A DNA stretch of 9,044 nucleotides, taken from Bacteroidota bacterium (lineage in GTDB: Bacteria > Bacteroidota > Bacteroidia > Chitinophagales > Chitinophagaceae). The stretch is taken from NCBI GenBank assembly GCA_005883855.1, contig VBAU01000057.1, forward strand, positions 8,025 through 17,068, written 5' to 3'. The notes beneath the pieces were generated by a model, which worked only from the letters and a program-made list of their open reading frames with translations, had not been told where the DNA came from and searched no databases. A program made the position numbers and the translations under genes. Below are positions 1-5,173 of this stretch, one piece after another; positions within the stretch are counted from its first letter, which is position 1, and each line of letters starts with the position of its first letter.

Positions 1-396
1 GCAATTCTGCACGGCCTTGTTATCATCTTTTATGTGTTCCAGCACATTTAACAGGAAAATGGTGTCGAAAGAGTTTTGCTTGCCTTCATAAACGTTCTCG
101 AAATCACCATGCTCGAGGTCTAATAACAAAATGCCCTCTACATTGCTGCTAGTCCCGTACTTACTCTTTAATGTTTGCAAGTAGTAATCATCGACATCCG
201 ACAAACTGATTTGAAAATGGTCTTGCACAAAGAATGAGGAAATATTTCCAATCCCACTCCCAACCTCCAGAATGTTCCCGTGGCAGTATGGTCGAATAGT
301 GTCGTATATCCACCGGTTAAATCGATCGGCTTTGGAAATTACTTCTAAGGTTTGTTGGCCAGTATTGTTAGCAGGATTCAAATCTATTTTCTTGAA
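1..396 (-). CDS. Class I SAM-dependent methyltransferase, partial (3' end outside window)
   Basis: The open frame on the minus strand encodes the N-terminal part of a Rossmann-fold methyltransferase. It shows the glycine-rich SAM-binding motif LEVGSGIGN (nt 244-270) and the later LNVLEHIKDD motif (nt 22-51), both typical of the methyltransferase 11/12 families. The substrate is not visible. The frame has no ATG near its beginning: after an in-frame TAA at 409-411 the candidates are ATA or a TTG at 381. Its first residues (FFKKIDLNP...) continue naturally from the end of the upstream glycosyltransferase if one extra T is read in the T6 run at 395-400. I recall glycosyltransferase-methyltransferase fusions of this layout in Bacteroidota, so I infer it is the C-terminal half of a bifunctional protein. 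A separate TTG-started gene is the alternative. The C-terminus lies beyond position 1. Confidence 0.8.
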
Positions 397-400
397 AAAA
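395..400 (-). other. T6 run at the glycosyltransferase/methyltransferase frame junction
   Basis: On the minus strand the glycosyltransferase frame reads AAC ATT TTT TCA AGA AAA TAG. Reading one extra T gives AAC ATT TTT TTC AAG AAA ATA, which runs straight into the methyltransferase frame. This could reflect -1 ribosomal slippage on TTT, transcriptional slippage on the T run, a one-base deletion, or a homopolymer sequencing error. The slip site is not a canonical X XXY YYZ heptamer, because the A-site codon would not re-pair. Confidence 0.55.
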
Positions 401-884
401 TGTTGTATTTAAACACGCAATAAATAGCTCTCATTCCGTCCGTCCATCGTATCTTTTTTCCTTGTTCATACTCGCGGCCGTAATAAGAAATTCCGACCTC
501 ATACATCCTTATGTTTTTTATGCGGCTTATTTTGGCTGTTACCTCGGGTTCAAACCCAAACCGGTTTTCTTTCAGATTGATTTTACGAATCACATCTGTT
601 CTGAACATTTTAAATCCTGTTTCCATGTCGGTAAGATTTAAGCCAGTAAACACATTGGACCAAAAGGTCAGCAGCTTATTGCCCATGGTATGCAGGAAAA
701 ACAAAACCCGGTGGGCTTCACTGCCACGGAACCTGGAGCCATATACCACGTCGGCGTGGCCTTTTGCGATAGGCATAAGTAATTTGTTGTATTCTGAAGG
801 ATCATACTCAAGGTTAGCATCCTGGATGATGATGACCTCGCCTGTTGCGGAAGCAAGGCCACTCCGAACGCAGGCCCCCTTGCC

Positions 885-946
885 TCTATTGGTTTGATGT
901 GTTATCAATTTTATGTCTATTGGTTTGATGCGTTATCAATTTTATG
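885..946. repeat. 31-bp tandem duplication inside the glycosyltransferase gene
   Basis: Copy 1 is 885-915 and copy 2 is 916-946. They are identical at 30 of 31 positions, differing only at 900 (t) versus 931 (c). The length is not a multiple of three, so the second copy shifts the reading frame. Both copies read IKLITHQTNR on the minus strand, and the frame downstream of copy 1 continues correctly into GKGACVRSG. Confidence 0.95.
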
Positions 947-1173
947 GACTGGCCCGGATTATCCTGAATAAATTGTTGGATACAGGCTGGCGTATTGTCA
1001 GATGAGCCATCGTCTATGACAATAATTTCTTTTTGCACTTGGAACATCATTTCCGCATTCGTGACCATTTTCAAAACATCGCCTACCATTTGTTCTTCAT
1101 TATAGCAAGGAATCAATATGGACAATCTCTGGACGTGCATTTATTATCATTTCTTTTTACGAAACCTTGAACA

Positions 1174-2262
1174 TTATCTGAATCTTTCTTTAAGTCTAAG
1201 AAATCTCATCTCGTATCCGTAATAGCTGACTACGCTTATACCAATGGCGAATGTGGTGGCGACCAGCGAGGTTCCAAGCCGGCTCATTTGTTCGGACGCA
1301 TTTAGATCTTGTAAAAAGAAACTATTCAGACCTGGCTGGGTAATCGCATAGATCGGCCAATGAAAAACATACAGACCGTATGAGATCATTCCAAAGAATT
1401 TTAAGAAGGGCTGGTTGAAAATAGTATTGATGATTTTCGAGTCACCAGTCACTCCTTCATGAATAAGCAAACCAAACATGGCAGCAAAAGTAGTGTAACC
1501 AATAAAGGCGAGGTAAGGATAGTCTCCAAACCGGTTTAAGAAATAAAACCCAAAGTTTAGAAGGGCCAATCCTATCACTATTGCAGCCATGTTCCTTCGC
1601 AAAAAATCAAAGTGAATGTTGTGCAACAAAGCGATAATACAGCCGATACAAATCCCATCAACTCTTGTAAACGTATAAAGCGTAGTATAATTAATATTTG
1701 GAAATCTGCACATCCACACGATGGAACGGGCAATCAACAATAGGAACAGGACAGCTATCATAAAAATCAACAGTTTTTTTGGCCTCCTAAGCCATAGGAT
1801 GATAAAAGGCCACACTAAGTAGAACTGCTCTTCTACTGCCAATGACCAAAAGTGATTCAACATAGTTCCTATCTTGGGAAAATTAAATGAGAGCAGCCAG
1901 TTTTGCAAGTAAAACCAGAACCATAGCTGATTATTCACATAGAAATTCAATTGATCTTTAAAGAATCCTAATAACGGAAAGGCAAGGAGAAAGACAATCA
2001 AACAGAGATAATAAAGCGGAAAAACTCTCAAAACTCTTTTCGAATAAAAATTCTTGAGATAGTGAGAAGAATTAATTGAGTTGAGTAATATATTCGTAAT
2101 AAGGTACCCTGACAAAACAAAGAAGAGGTCTACACCAAGCCATGCAAAGAAAAAGTGATTGACAAAATGAAAATTGTGATATAAGATAACGAGCAAAATG
2201 GCCAAGCCTCTCAATCCATCCAATGCCGGGTAGTATTGCTTTCGATGAGCAACGTCAGTCAT
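1174..2262 (-). CDS. Acyltransferase 3 family (OafA/YrhL-type) membrane O-acyltransferase
   Basis: This 362-residue integral membrane protein belongs to the acyltransferase 3 family, which moves acyl groups (often acetyl) onto extracytoplasmic sugars of lipopolysaccharide, exopolysaccharide or glycolipids. The family hallmarks are present in order: YYPALDGLRGLAI with the following helix and His29 (LYHN), GVDLFFVLSGYLI (43-55), the basic motif KRVLRVFPLYY (75-85), and HFWSLAVEEQFYLVWP (137-152). The rest is a series of hydrophobic segments, consistent with about ten transmembrane helices. The length fits the single-domain form with no SGNH extension. It starts 19 nt after the ribE stop and ends 33 nt before the glycosyltransferase start, so co-transcription is likely, and I infer that it modifies the product of those enzymes. 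The acyl group and acceptor cannot be read from sequence. Confidence 0.9.
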   Translation of the reverse strand: MTDVAHRKQYYPALDGLRGLAILLVILYHNFHFVNHFFFAWLGVDLFFVLSGYLITNILLNSINSSHYLKNFYSKRVLRVFPLYYLCLIVFLLAFPLLGFFKDQLNFYVNNQLWFWFYLQNWLLSFNFPKIGTMLNHFWSLAVEEQFYLVWPFIILWLRRPKKLLIFMIAVLFLLLIARSIVWMCRFPNINYTTLYTFTRVDGICIGCIIALLHNIHFDFLRRNMAAIVIGLALLNFGFYFLNRFGDYPYLAFIGYTTFAAMFGLLIHEGVTGDSKIINTIFNQPFLKFFGMISYGLYVFHWPIYAITQPGLNSFFLQDLNASEQMSRLGTSLVATTFAIGISVVSYYGYEMRFLRLKERFR

Positions 2263-2281
2263 GCAGCAAGTGGGTTAGTAA

Positions 2282-2872
2282 TTATTCTTTCAAAGATAAC
2301 CCTCTCAATACATACTTTCCAATCATGTCAAATTCAATGTTCACAAATTGTCCCTCATGCACAGATTTGATATTGGTATGTTCAAACGTGTAAGGGATGA
2401 TCGCTACTGTGAAGCTTTTTCTTTTAACGTCAAAAGCTGTAAGGCCGATGCCATTGACGCACACCGATCCTTTTTCGATTATTAAGGCAGCAAACTTCTT
2501 GGGAAAAGTAAATTCGTATTCCCAGCTGCCTTCTTTTTCTACGCGTTTCACACACTTTGCAATTGCATCAACATGTCCCTGTACGAGATGGCCATCAAGT
2601 CTCGAATACATTTTGAGGCTGCGTTCCAGGTTAACAAAGTCGCCCACTTGCCAACTGCCAAGGTTGCTCTTCTTTAAAGTTTCTTCGATGGCCGTAACGC
2701 GATGCGTGTTTGCGATAACCTCCTCCACGGTTAAGCAAACACCACTGTGGCCGACACTTTGGTCCGGTCTAAGCTCATTTGAAATGCCCGATTCGATGAG
2801 GAATGTCTTGTTGCCTGCATCGGCAGAAATCTGCTTTACGATACCTACTGTTTCAACTATCCCTGTAAACAT
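2282..2872 (-). CDS. ribE: Riboflavin synthase, alpha subunit
   Basis: Riboflavin synthase dismutates two 6,7-dimethyl-8-ribityllumazine molecules into riboflavin and a pyrimidinedione, the last step of riboflavin synthesis in the cytosol. The 196-residue protein has the two tandem lumazine-binding barrels expected. The first begins MFTGIVETVG and contains GVCLTV and the GHLVQGHVD motif; the second contains SVCVNGIGLTAFDV and IPYTFEHTN. An upstream in-frame ATG at 2899 would add nine residues, but MFTGIVE is the near-universal start of this family, so 2872 is chosen. No Shine-Dalgarno sequence precedes it. It is divergent from rpsU, with 132 nt between the two starts. No FMN riboswitch fits in that short space and none is visible. 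It seems to lead a minus-strand group containing the acyltransferase and glycosyltransferase genes. Confidence 0.95.
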   Translation of the reverse strand: MFTGIVETVGIVKQISADAGNKTFLIESGISNELRPDQSVGHSGVCLTVEEVIANTHRVTAIEETLKKSNLGSWQVGDFVNLERSLKMYSRLDGHLVQGHVDAIAKCVKRVEKEGSWEYEFTFPKKFAALIIEKGSVCVNGIGLTAFDVKRKSFTVAIIPYTFEHTNIKSVHEGQFVNIEFDMIGKYVLRGLSLKE

Positions 2873-2876
2873 GGTA

Positions 2877-2907
2877 CAAATGTCCCTAAAGGCACTCATA
2901 CGGACAA
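2877..2907 (-). promoter_or_regulatory. Candidate promoter of ribE, very close to its start codon
   Basis: On the minus strand TTG (2907-2905) is followed after 20 nt by GACATTTG (2884-2877), which matches the Bacteroidota -7 consensus TAnnTTTG at all fixed positions but the first. The -7 box ends only 4 nt before the ATG at 2872, so transcription would begin at or next to the start codon. Motif match only. Confidence 0.35.
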
Positions 2908-2937
2908 GTGAAGTCCCACATTGAAATGCGACGAGGC

Positions 2938-2968
2938 TTGGAACTTACGGTCATTACTCGTATCTTTG
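2938..2968 (+). promoter_or_regulatory. Promoter of rpsU (Bacteroidota -33/-7 type)
   Basis: TTG at 2938-2940 is followed after 20 nt by TATCTTTG at 2961-2968, a full match to TAnnTTTG. Transcription would begin around 2973-2976, leaving a leader of about 30 nt that contains the ribosome binding site. This is the best promoter match in the window. Confidence 0.7.
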
Positions 2969-2985
2969 CTTTCCAAAAAACTACC

Positions 2986-2994
2986 TAAGGAGGT
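2986..2994 (+). promoter_or_regulatory. Exceptionally strong Shine-Dalgarno sequence of rpsU
   Basis: TAAGGAGGT is complementary over nine bases to the usual 3' end of 16S rRNA (ACCUCCUUA) and lies 10 nt before the rpsU ATG. The tuf, secE, nusG, xer and ribE starts in this window have no comparable motif. In Bacteroidota the anti-Shine-Dalgarno is reported to be sequestered on the ribosome with bS21 taking part, and rpsU to be an exception that keeps a strong Shine-Dalgarno. An autoregulatory role is therefore likely. Confidence 0.85.
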
Positions 2995-3004
2995 ATAGAA
3001 ATTT

Positions 3005-3202
3005 ATGCTGATTATCGATTCCAAAGATTGCGAAAACATAGATAAGGCCCTCAAAAAGTACAAGAAGAAATTTGAGAAGTCGAAAGTTCTGCTGCAGTTG
3101 CGCGAACGCCAAAGCTTCATGAAACCTTCCGTCAGGCGCCGCAATCAAGTGTTGAAGGCGATCTACAAGCAGAAGATCGCAAGCGGCAAGATCGAGAGCT
3201 AA
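3005..3202 (+). CDS. rpsU: Small ribosomal subunit protein bS21
   Basis: The 65-residue basic protein is bS21, a component of the 30S platform near the 3' end of 16S rRNA. The sequence starts MLIIDSKDCENIDKALKKYK, has the charged helix KKFEKSKVLLQLRERQ and the KPSVRRRNQ motif of the family, and has normal Bacteroidota length. The start is fixed by the Shine-Dalgarno 10 nt upstream. It has its own promoter and a strong intrinsic terminator 20 nt after the stop, so it is probably transcribed mostly alone. Given the platform position of bS21 and the unusual ribosome binding site, its translation is likely sensitive to the amount of bS21 on ribosomes. Confidence 0.95.
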   Translation: MLIIDSKDCENIDKALKKYKKKFEKSKVLLQLRERQSFMKPSVRRRNQVLKAIYKQKIASGKIES

Positions 3203-3222
3203 CAAACATTATCAATTTATTG

Positions 3223-3262
3223 GATAGCTGCAAAGTTCATAGCTTTGTAGCTATCTTTTTTT
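3223..3262 (+). terminator. Intrinsic terminator after rpsU
   Basis: A 13-bp stem (3223-3235 with 3243-3255, one G-U pair) closes a 7-nt loop and is followed by seven T residues (3256-3262). It begins 20 nt after the rpsU stop and ends 20 nt before the xer start. Confidence 0.9.
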
Positions 3263-3282
3263 GTTGAGTTTTGTGAATTGGT

Positions 3283-4185
3283 ATGCCCGAACTTACTCAA
3301 ACCTATATCCAGGCTTTTATTGATTACCTAAAATTTCAAAAGAGGTATTCCCTTAACACTATTCGCTCTTACCAGGACGACCTTGCGCAGTTTTTCGATT
3401 ACCTACAGTTACAGTTTGGCCAATTGCCACTGAATGACATTGGCCACTCGTATGTCCGAAGTTGGCTGGCCAGCTTGAAAGAAAGGAATATCAGCGCTAA
3501 AAGCATAAATCGCAAGATATCCAGTCTCAAATCTTTTTTTAAATACCTGGTCAAAACGGGAGCTCTGGATCAAACGCCTATGAGCAAAGTGATATCTCCC
3601 AAAATCGGCAAAAGACTTCCCGACTTTATCAGGGTAGAGGACTCCCACAAGCTGATCGATTCATTAAAAAGCACGGAGGACTGGCGCAGTCTCAACACCA
3701 AGATGTTGATTACCATCTTTTATAATACCGGTATGCGCCTAAGCGAGCTGATAAACCTTAAAGAAGAGCAAATCGATTTTCAGAAAAGACAAATAAAAGT
3801 ACTCGGGAAAGGCAATAAAGAGCGACTTATACCGGTAAGTGCAGAACTCATTGCGACGATCAATGATTACATAGCCAATAAGAGAAAAACCTTTGAAAGG
3901 ACGGACGACGCGCTTCTTGTTACTGAAAAAGGAAAAAAAATGTACGCCAAGTACCCTTACCTGCACGTAAGGTCCTTTCTAGGCCGCGAGGTTCAGCCGC
4001 TGCACAAAAAAAGTCCGCACATTTTGCGGCACTCCTTTGCGACGCATCTGTTAAACAACGGCGCTGATTTGAATGCCATAAAAGACCTTTTGGGGCACAG
4101 CAGTCTTGCTGCTACCCAGGTATATACACATAACACTATTGAAAAACTAAAAGACGTTTACAAAAAAGCGCATCCCAAGGCATGA
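3283..4185 (+). CDS. xerC: XerC/XerD-type tyrosine recombinase
   Basis: The 300-residue protein is a tyrosine site-specific recombinase. The N-terminal SAM-like DNA-binding domain covers roughly residues 5-90 (FIDYLKFQKRYSLNTIRSYQ...). The catalytic domain follows with all active-site residues visible: Arg152 (NTGMRLSEL), Lys176 (LGKGNKE), His246 and Arg249 (HILRHSFATHLL), His272 (LGHSS) and nucleophile Tyr281 (QVYTHNT). Length and motifs match chromosomal XerC/XerD, which resolve chromosome dimers at dif. A phage or island integrase is less likely, since the gene lies between rpsU and hpf, a position I recall as usual for Bacteroidota xer genes. XerC versus XerD cannot be settled here. There is no Shine-Dalgarno, and only 20 nt separate the start from the rpsU terminator, so expression may depend on readthrough or on a promoter overlapping the terminator. 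Confidence 0.9.
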   Translation: MPELTQTYIQAFIDYLKFQKRYSLNTIRSYQDDLAQFFDYLQLQFGQLPLNDIGHSYVRSWLASLKERNISAKSINRKISSLKSFFKYLVKTGALDQTPMSKVISPKIGKRLPDFIRVEDSHKLIDSLKSTEDWRSLNTKMLITIFYNTGMRLSELINLKEEQIDFQKRQIKVLGKGNKERLIPVSAELIATINDYIANKRKTFERTDDALLVTEKGKKMYAKYPYLHVRSFLGREVQPLHKKSPHILRHSFATHLLNNGADLNAIKDLLGHSSLAATQVYTHNTIEKLKDVYKKAHPKA

Positions 4186-4223
4186 ACTTTTTGCTTAAGA
4201 GCAATAAGATTTTAGAGCAATTT

Positions 4224-4255
4224 TTTGGAAAAAAAACGGTTTCTTGGTAACTTCA
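4224..4255 (+). promoter_or_regulatory. Candidate promoter of hpf
   Basis: TTTG at 4224-4227 is followed after 20 nt by TAACTTCA at 4248-4255, matching four of the six fixed bases of TAnnTTTG with ideal spacing. Transcription would begin near 4261, giving an untranslated leader of about 85 nt before the chosen hpf start. This would let the hibernation factor be expressed apart from the recombinase. Confidence 0.5.
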
Positions 4256-4346
4256 TAGGAGGCCAGAAAGACAATACCTTGTGAAAAAAAACTACTCTTT
4301 AATAAAGTTCTTTATTTATTGTTTCACTGTAAAAATGCGATTAACT

Positions 4347-4646
4347 ATGAACGTTAACATTCAAACGGTACGCTTTGATGCGGATAATAAACTGGTAAAT
4401 CACATTAATAGAAAAATGGAAAAGCTAAGCACTTTTCATGATCGCATCATTAAGGTAGATGTGTTTCTGAAACTCGACAACGTAGTACACAAGATCAAAG
4501 ACAAAATCGCAGAGATCAGGATACAGGTACCCAGGCATCAACTGTTTGTAAAATCAACCAGTAAATCATTTGTAGAATCATTTGACAATGCGTTTGACTC
4601 CATCGTAAACCAGATAAAACGAAAAAAACAAAAACAAGCCGCTTAA
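4347..4646 (+). CDS. hpf: Ribosome hibernation promoting factor, short form (HPF/RaiA/YfiA family)
   Basis: The protein binds the decoding region of idle 30S subunits and blocks translation in slow-growing or starved cells. The sequence has the family's beta-alpha-beta-beta-beta-alpha pattern: NVNIQTVRFDADNKLVNHI, KMEKLSTFHDRIIKVDVFLKL, KDKIAEIRIQVPRHQLFVKS and the C-terminal helix SFVESFDNAFDSIVNQI with a lysine-rich tail. From ATG 4347 it is 99 residues, the usual length of the short form lacking the dimerisation domain. ATGs at 4335 and 4281 are also in frame. The extra 22 residues from 4281 are hydrophobic and unlike the family, so they are probably untranslated leader; 4335 remains possible. 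It has its own promoter and terminator. Confidence 0.92.
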   Translation: MNVNIQTVRFDADNKLVNHINRKMEKLSTFHDRIIKVDVFLKLDNVVHKIKDKIAEIRIQVPRHQLFVKSTSKSFVESFDNAFDSIVNQIKRKKQKQAA

Positions 4647-4663
4647 AAAATTACTTCATTTTT

Positions 4664-4690
4664 AAGACCTCGAATGAGGTCTTTTCTTTT
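4664..4690 (+). terminator. Intrinsic terminator after hpf
   Basis: A perfect 8-bp stem AAGACCTC/GAGGTCTT (4664-4671 with 4676-4683) with loop GAAT is followed by TTCTTTT. It lies 17 nt after the hpf stop. Confidence 0.85.
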
Positions 4691-4743
4691 GATTTTCAGC
4701 TATAAAAAAATCCGCAAAATATTTTTCAATTACCAAATTCCTT

Positions 4744-4751
4744 TACCTTTG
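4744..4751 (+). promoter_or_regulatory. -7 element of the tRNA-tuf operon promoter
   Basis: TACCTTTG fully matches TAnnTTTG. The -33 region about 20 nt upstream is only a T run (4722-4726) without a clear TTTG. It sits between the hpf terminator and the first tRNA, the expected place for the promoter of the tRNA-tuf transcript. Confidence 0.55.
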
Positions 4752-4755
4752 CCTT

Positions 4756-4769
4756 CCCAAAATTTTGGG
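4756..4769. repeat. Perfect 14-bp palindrome at the predicted start of the tRNA-tuf transcript
   Basis: CCCAAAATTTTGGG is fully self-complementary and begins 4 nt after the -7 element. It could be an operator or a 5' hairpin of the nascent RNA; no regulator is known to me for it. Confidence 0.7.
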
Positions 4770-4789
4770 GGTAGTTCTTTATTGTCTCA

Positions 4790-4815
4790 TCCGCTGTAGC
4801 TGGAGCCAAGGCGGA
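4790..4815. repeat. 26-nt palindromic repeat, copy 1
   Basis: It begins TCCGCTGTAGC and ends AAGGCGGA, so the ends pair and a short inner GCT/AGC stem can form. It matches copy 3 (reverse complement) at 18 of 26 positions. It lies 19 nt before tRNA-Thr(TGT). Confidence 0.65.
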
Positions 4816-4834
4816 CATTTAATTAATAAAAAAT

Positions 4835-4907
4835 GCCACTTTAGCTCAGCCGGTAGAGCAACTGATTTGTAATCAGTAGGTCGTTGGTTCGATTCCGACA
4901 AGTGGCT
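4835..4907 (+). tRNA. tRNA-Thr (anticodon TGT)
   Basis: The 73-nt cloverleaf has acceptor stem GCCACTT/AAGTGGC, D arm TAGCTCAGCCGGTAGAGCA, anticodon stem ACTGA/TCAGT with loop TTTGTAA (anticodon 4868-4870) and T loop GGTTCGATTCC. The discriminator base is T and CCA is not encoded. It is the first gene of the Thr-Tyr-Gly-Thr cluster that leads into tuf. Confidence 0.97.
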
Positions 4908-4925
4908 CGGAAGAAAATTCTAAAG

Positions 4926-4967
4926 CCAAATTCCAAATCACAAATGAAGTCCCATTTTGGAATTTGG
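4926..4967. repeat. 12-bp perfect inverted repeat between tRNA-Thr and tRNA-Tyr
   Basis: CCAAATTCCAAA (4926-4937) and TTTGGAATTTGG (4956-4967) pair perfectly around an 18-nt loop. It occupies most of the spacer and could form a hairpin in the precursor RNA. Confidence 0.8.
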
Positions 4968-4995
4968 GATTTAAAAATTTCGAATTTCTAGTCCT

Positions 4996-5081
4996 GGGCA
5001 AGTAGCCAAGTGGCCAACGGCAGCAGACTGTAAATCTGCCCTCTTCGGAGTTCGGTGGTTCGAATCCATCCTTGCCCACCA
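4996..5081 (+). tRNA. tRNA-Tyr (anticodon GTA)
   Basis: This class II tRNA has a long variable arm (around CCTCTTCGGAGTTC). Acceptor stem GGGCAAG pairs with CTTGCCC, and anticodon stem GCAGA/TCTGC encloses loop CTGTAAA (anticodon 5030-5032). The discriminator is A at 5078, and the next three bases are CCA (5079-5081), so this is the only tRNA here whose 3' CCA is genome-encoded. Confidence 0.97.
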
Positions 5082-5084
5082 ATG

Positions 5085-5110
5085 TCCGTCATAGCTTTAG
5101 CGACGGCGGG
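5085..5110. repeat. 26-nt palindromic repeat, copy 2
   Basis: It runs from TCCGTCATAGC to GCGACGGCGGG, 3 nt after tRNA-Tyr. It matches the reverse complement of copy 3 at 20 of 26 positions. Outer arms CCGTC/GACGG and inner AGCT/AGC bases can pair. Confidence 0.7.
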
Positions 5111-5142
5111 CTGCCAAATAATAAATAGTTCTTTAAAATACT

Positions 5143-5168
5143 CCCGCCTTCGCCAAGGCTACGGCGGG
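5143..5168. repeat. 26-nt palindromic repeat, copy 3
   Basis: It begins CCCGCCTTCGCC and ends GGCTACGGCGGG, and it is inverted relative to copies 1 and 2. It ends 5 nt before tRNA-Gly. Copies 2 and 3 together could also fold as one larger hairpin across the spacer. Confidence 0.75.
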
Positions 5169-5173
5169 TAAAA

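Larger units (their letters stand above)
384..1140 (-). pseudogene. GT2 family glycosyltransferase (DPM1-like), frame broken by a 31-bp tandem duplication
   Basis: Two adjacent frames together encode one GT2 (GT-A fold) enzyme that would transfer a sugar from a nucleotide-sugar donor, probably in surface glycan or lipid synthesis. The first frame starts at ATG 1140 and carries the SILIPCYNEE opening motif and the IDDGSSDNT donor-binding motif (residues 43-50). The second carries IIIQDANLEYDP, the GSRFRG segment, the TDMETGFKMF segment and the FGFEPEVTAKI motif, ending at TAG 384-386. A 31-bp tandem repeat (885-946) lies between them; both copies encode IKLITHQTNR, and deleting one restores a continuous 241-residue protein. 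The DXD-like motif reads D-A-N rather than D-A-D (about residues 97-99). It lies 33 nt downstream of the acyltransferase gene and may be co-transcribed with it. As written it cannot make a full-length enzyme; whether that is permanent or reversible cannot be told from sequence. Confidence 0.85.

Noticed and set aside
511..897. 128-residue plus-strand open frame opposite the glycosyltransferase
   Set aside because: It is antisense to a clear GT2 coding region and its translation has no recognisable domain.
2873..2899. Upstream ATG for ribE at 2899
   Set aside because: The added residues do not belong to the family, whose start MFTGIVE is nearly invariant, and the upstream ATG lies inside the candidate promoter.
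2397..2924. 175-residue plus-strand open frame opposite ribE
   Set aside because: It is a shadow of the riboflavin synthase gene, with low-complexity Ser/Thr/Pro-rich translation and no family features.
3283..4185. Reading the tyrosine recombinase as the integrase of a mobile island ending at the tRNA cluster
   Set aside because: Its length, motifs and position between rpsU and hpf fit a housekeeping Xer protein, and no excisionase, phage genes or paired att sites are visible.
4196..4229. Possible terminator after xer (TTGCT TAAG AGCAA followed by T-rich DNA)
   Set aside because: The stem has only five pairs and the T-rich stretch starts well after it, so support is too weak.
4281..4346. 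Upstream ATG giving hpf a 22-residue N-terminal extension
   Set aside because: The extension is hydrophobic and unlike HPF proteins; the family fold begins at MNVNIQ and the 99-residue length is standard.
4873..5082. Minus-strand open frame across tRNA-Thr and tRNA-Tyr (MVGKDGFEPPNSEEG...)
   Set aside because: It is the familiar spurious protein produced by antisense translation of tRNA genes.
4790..5168. CRISPR array made of the 26-nt palindromes
   Set aside because: The three copies are divergent, differ in orientation and are separated by whole tRNA genes, with no regular spacers or cas genes.
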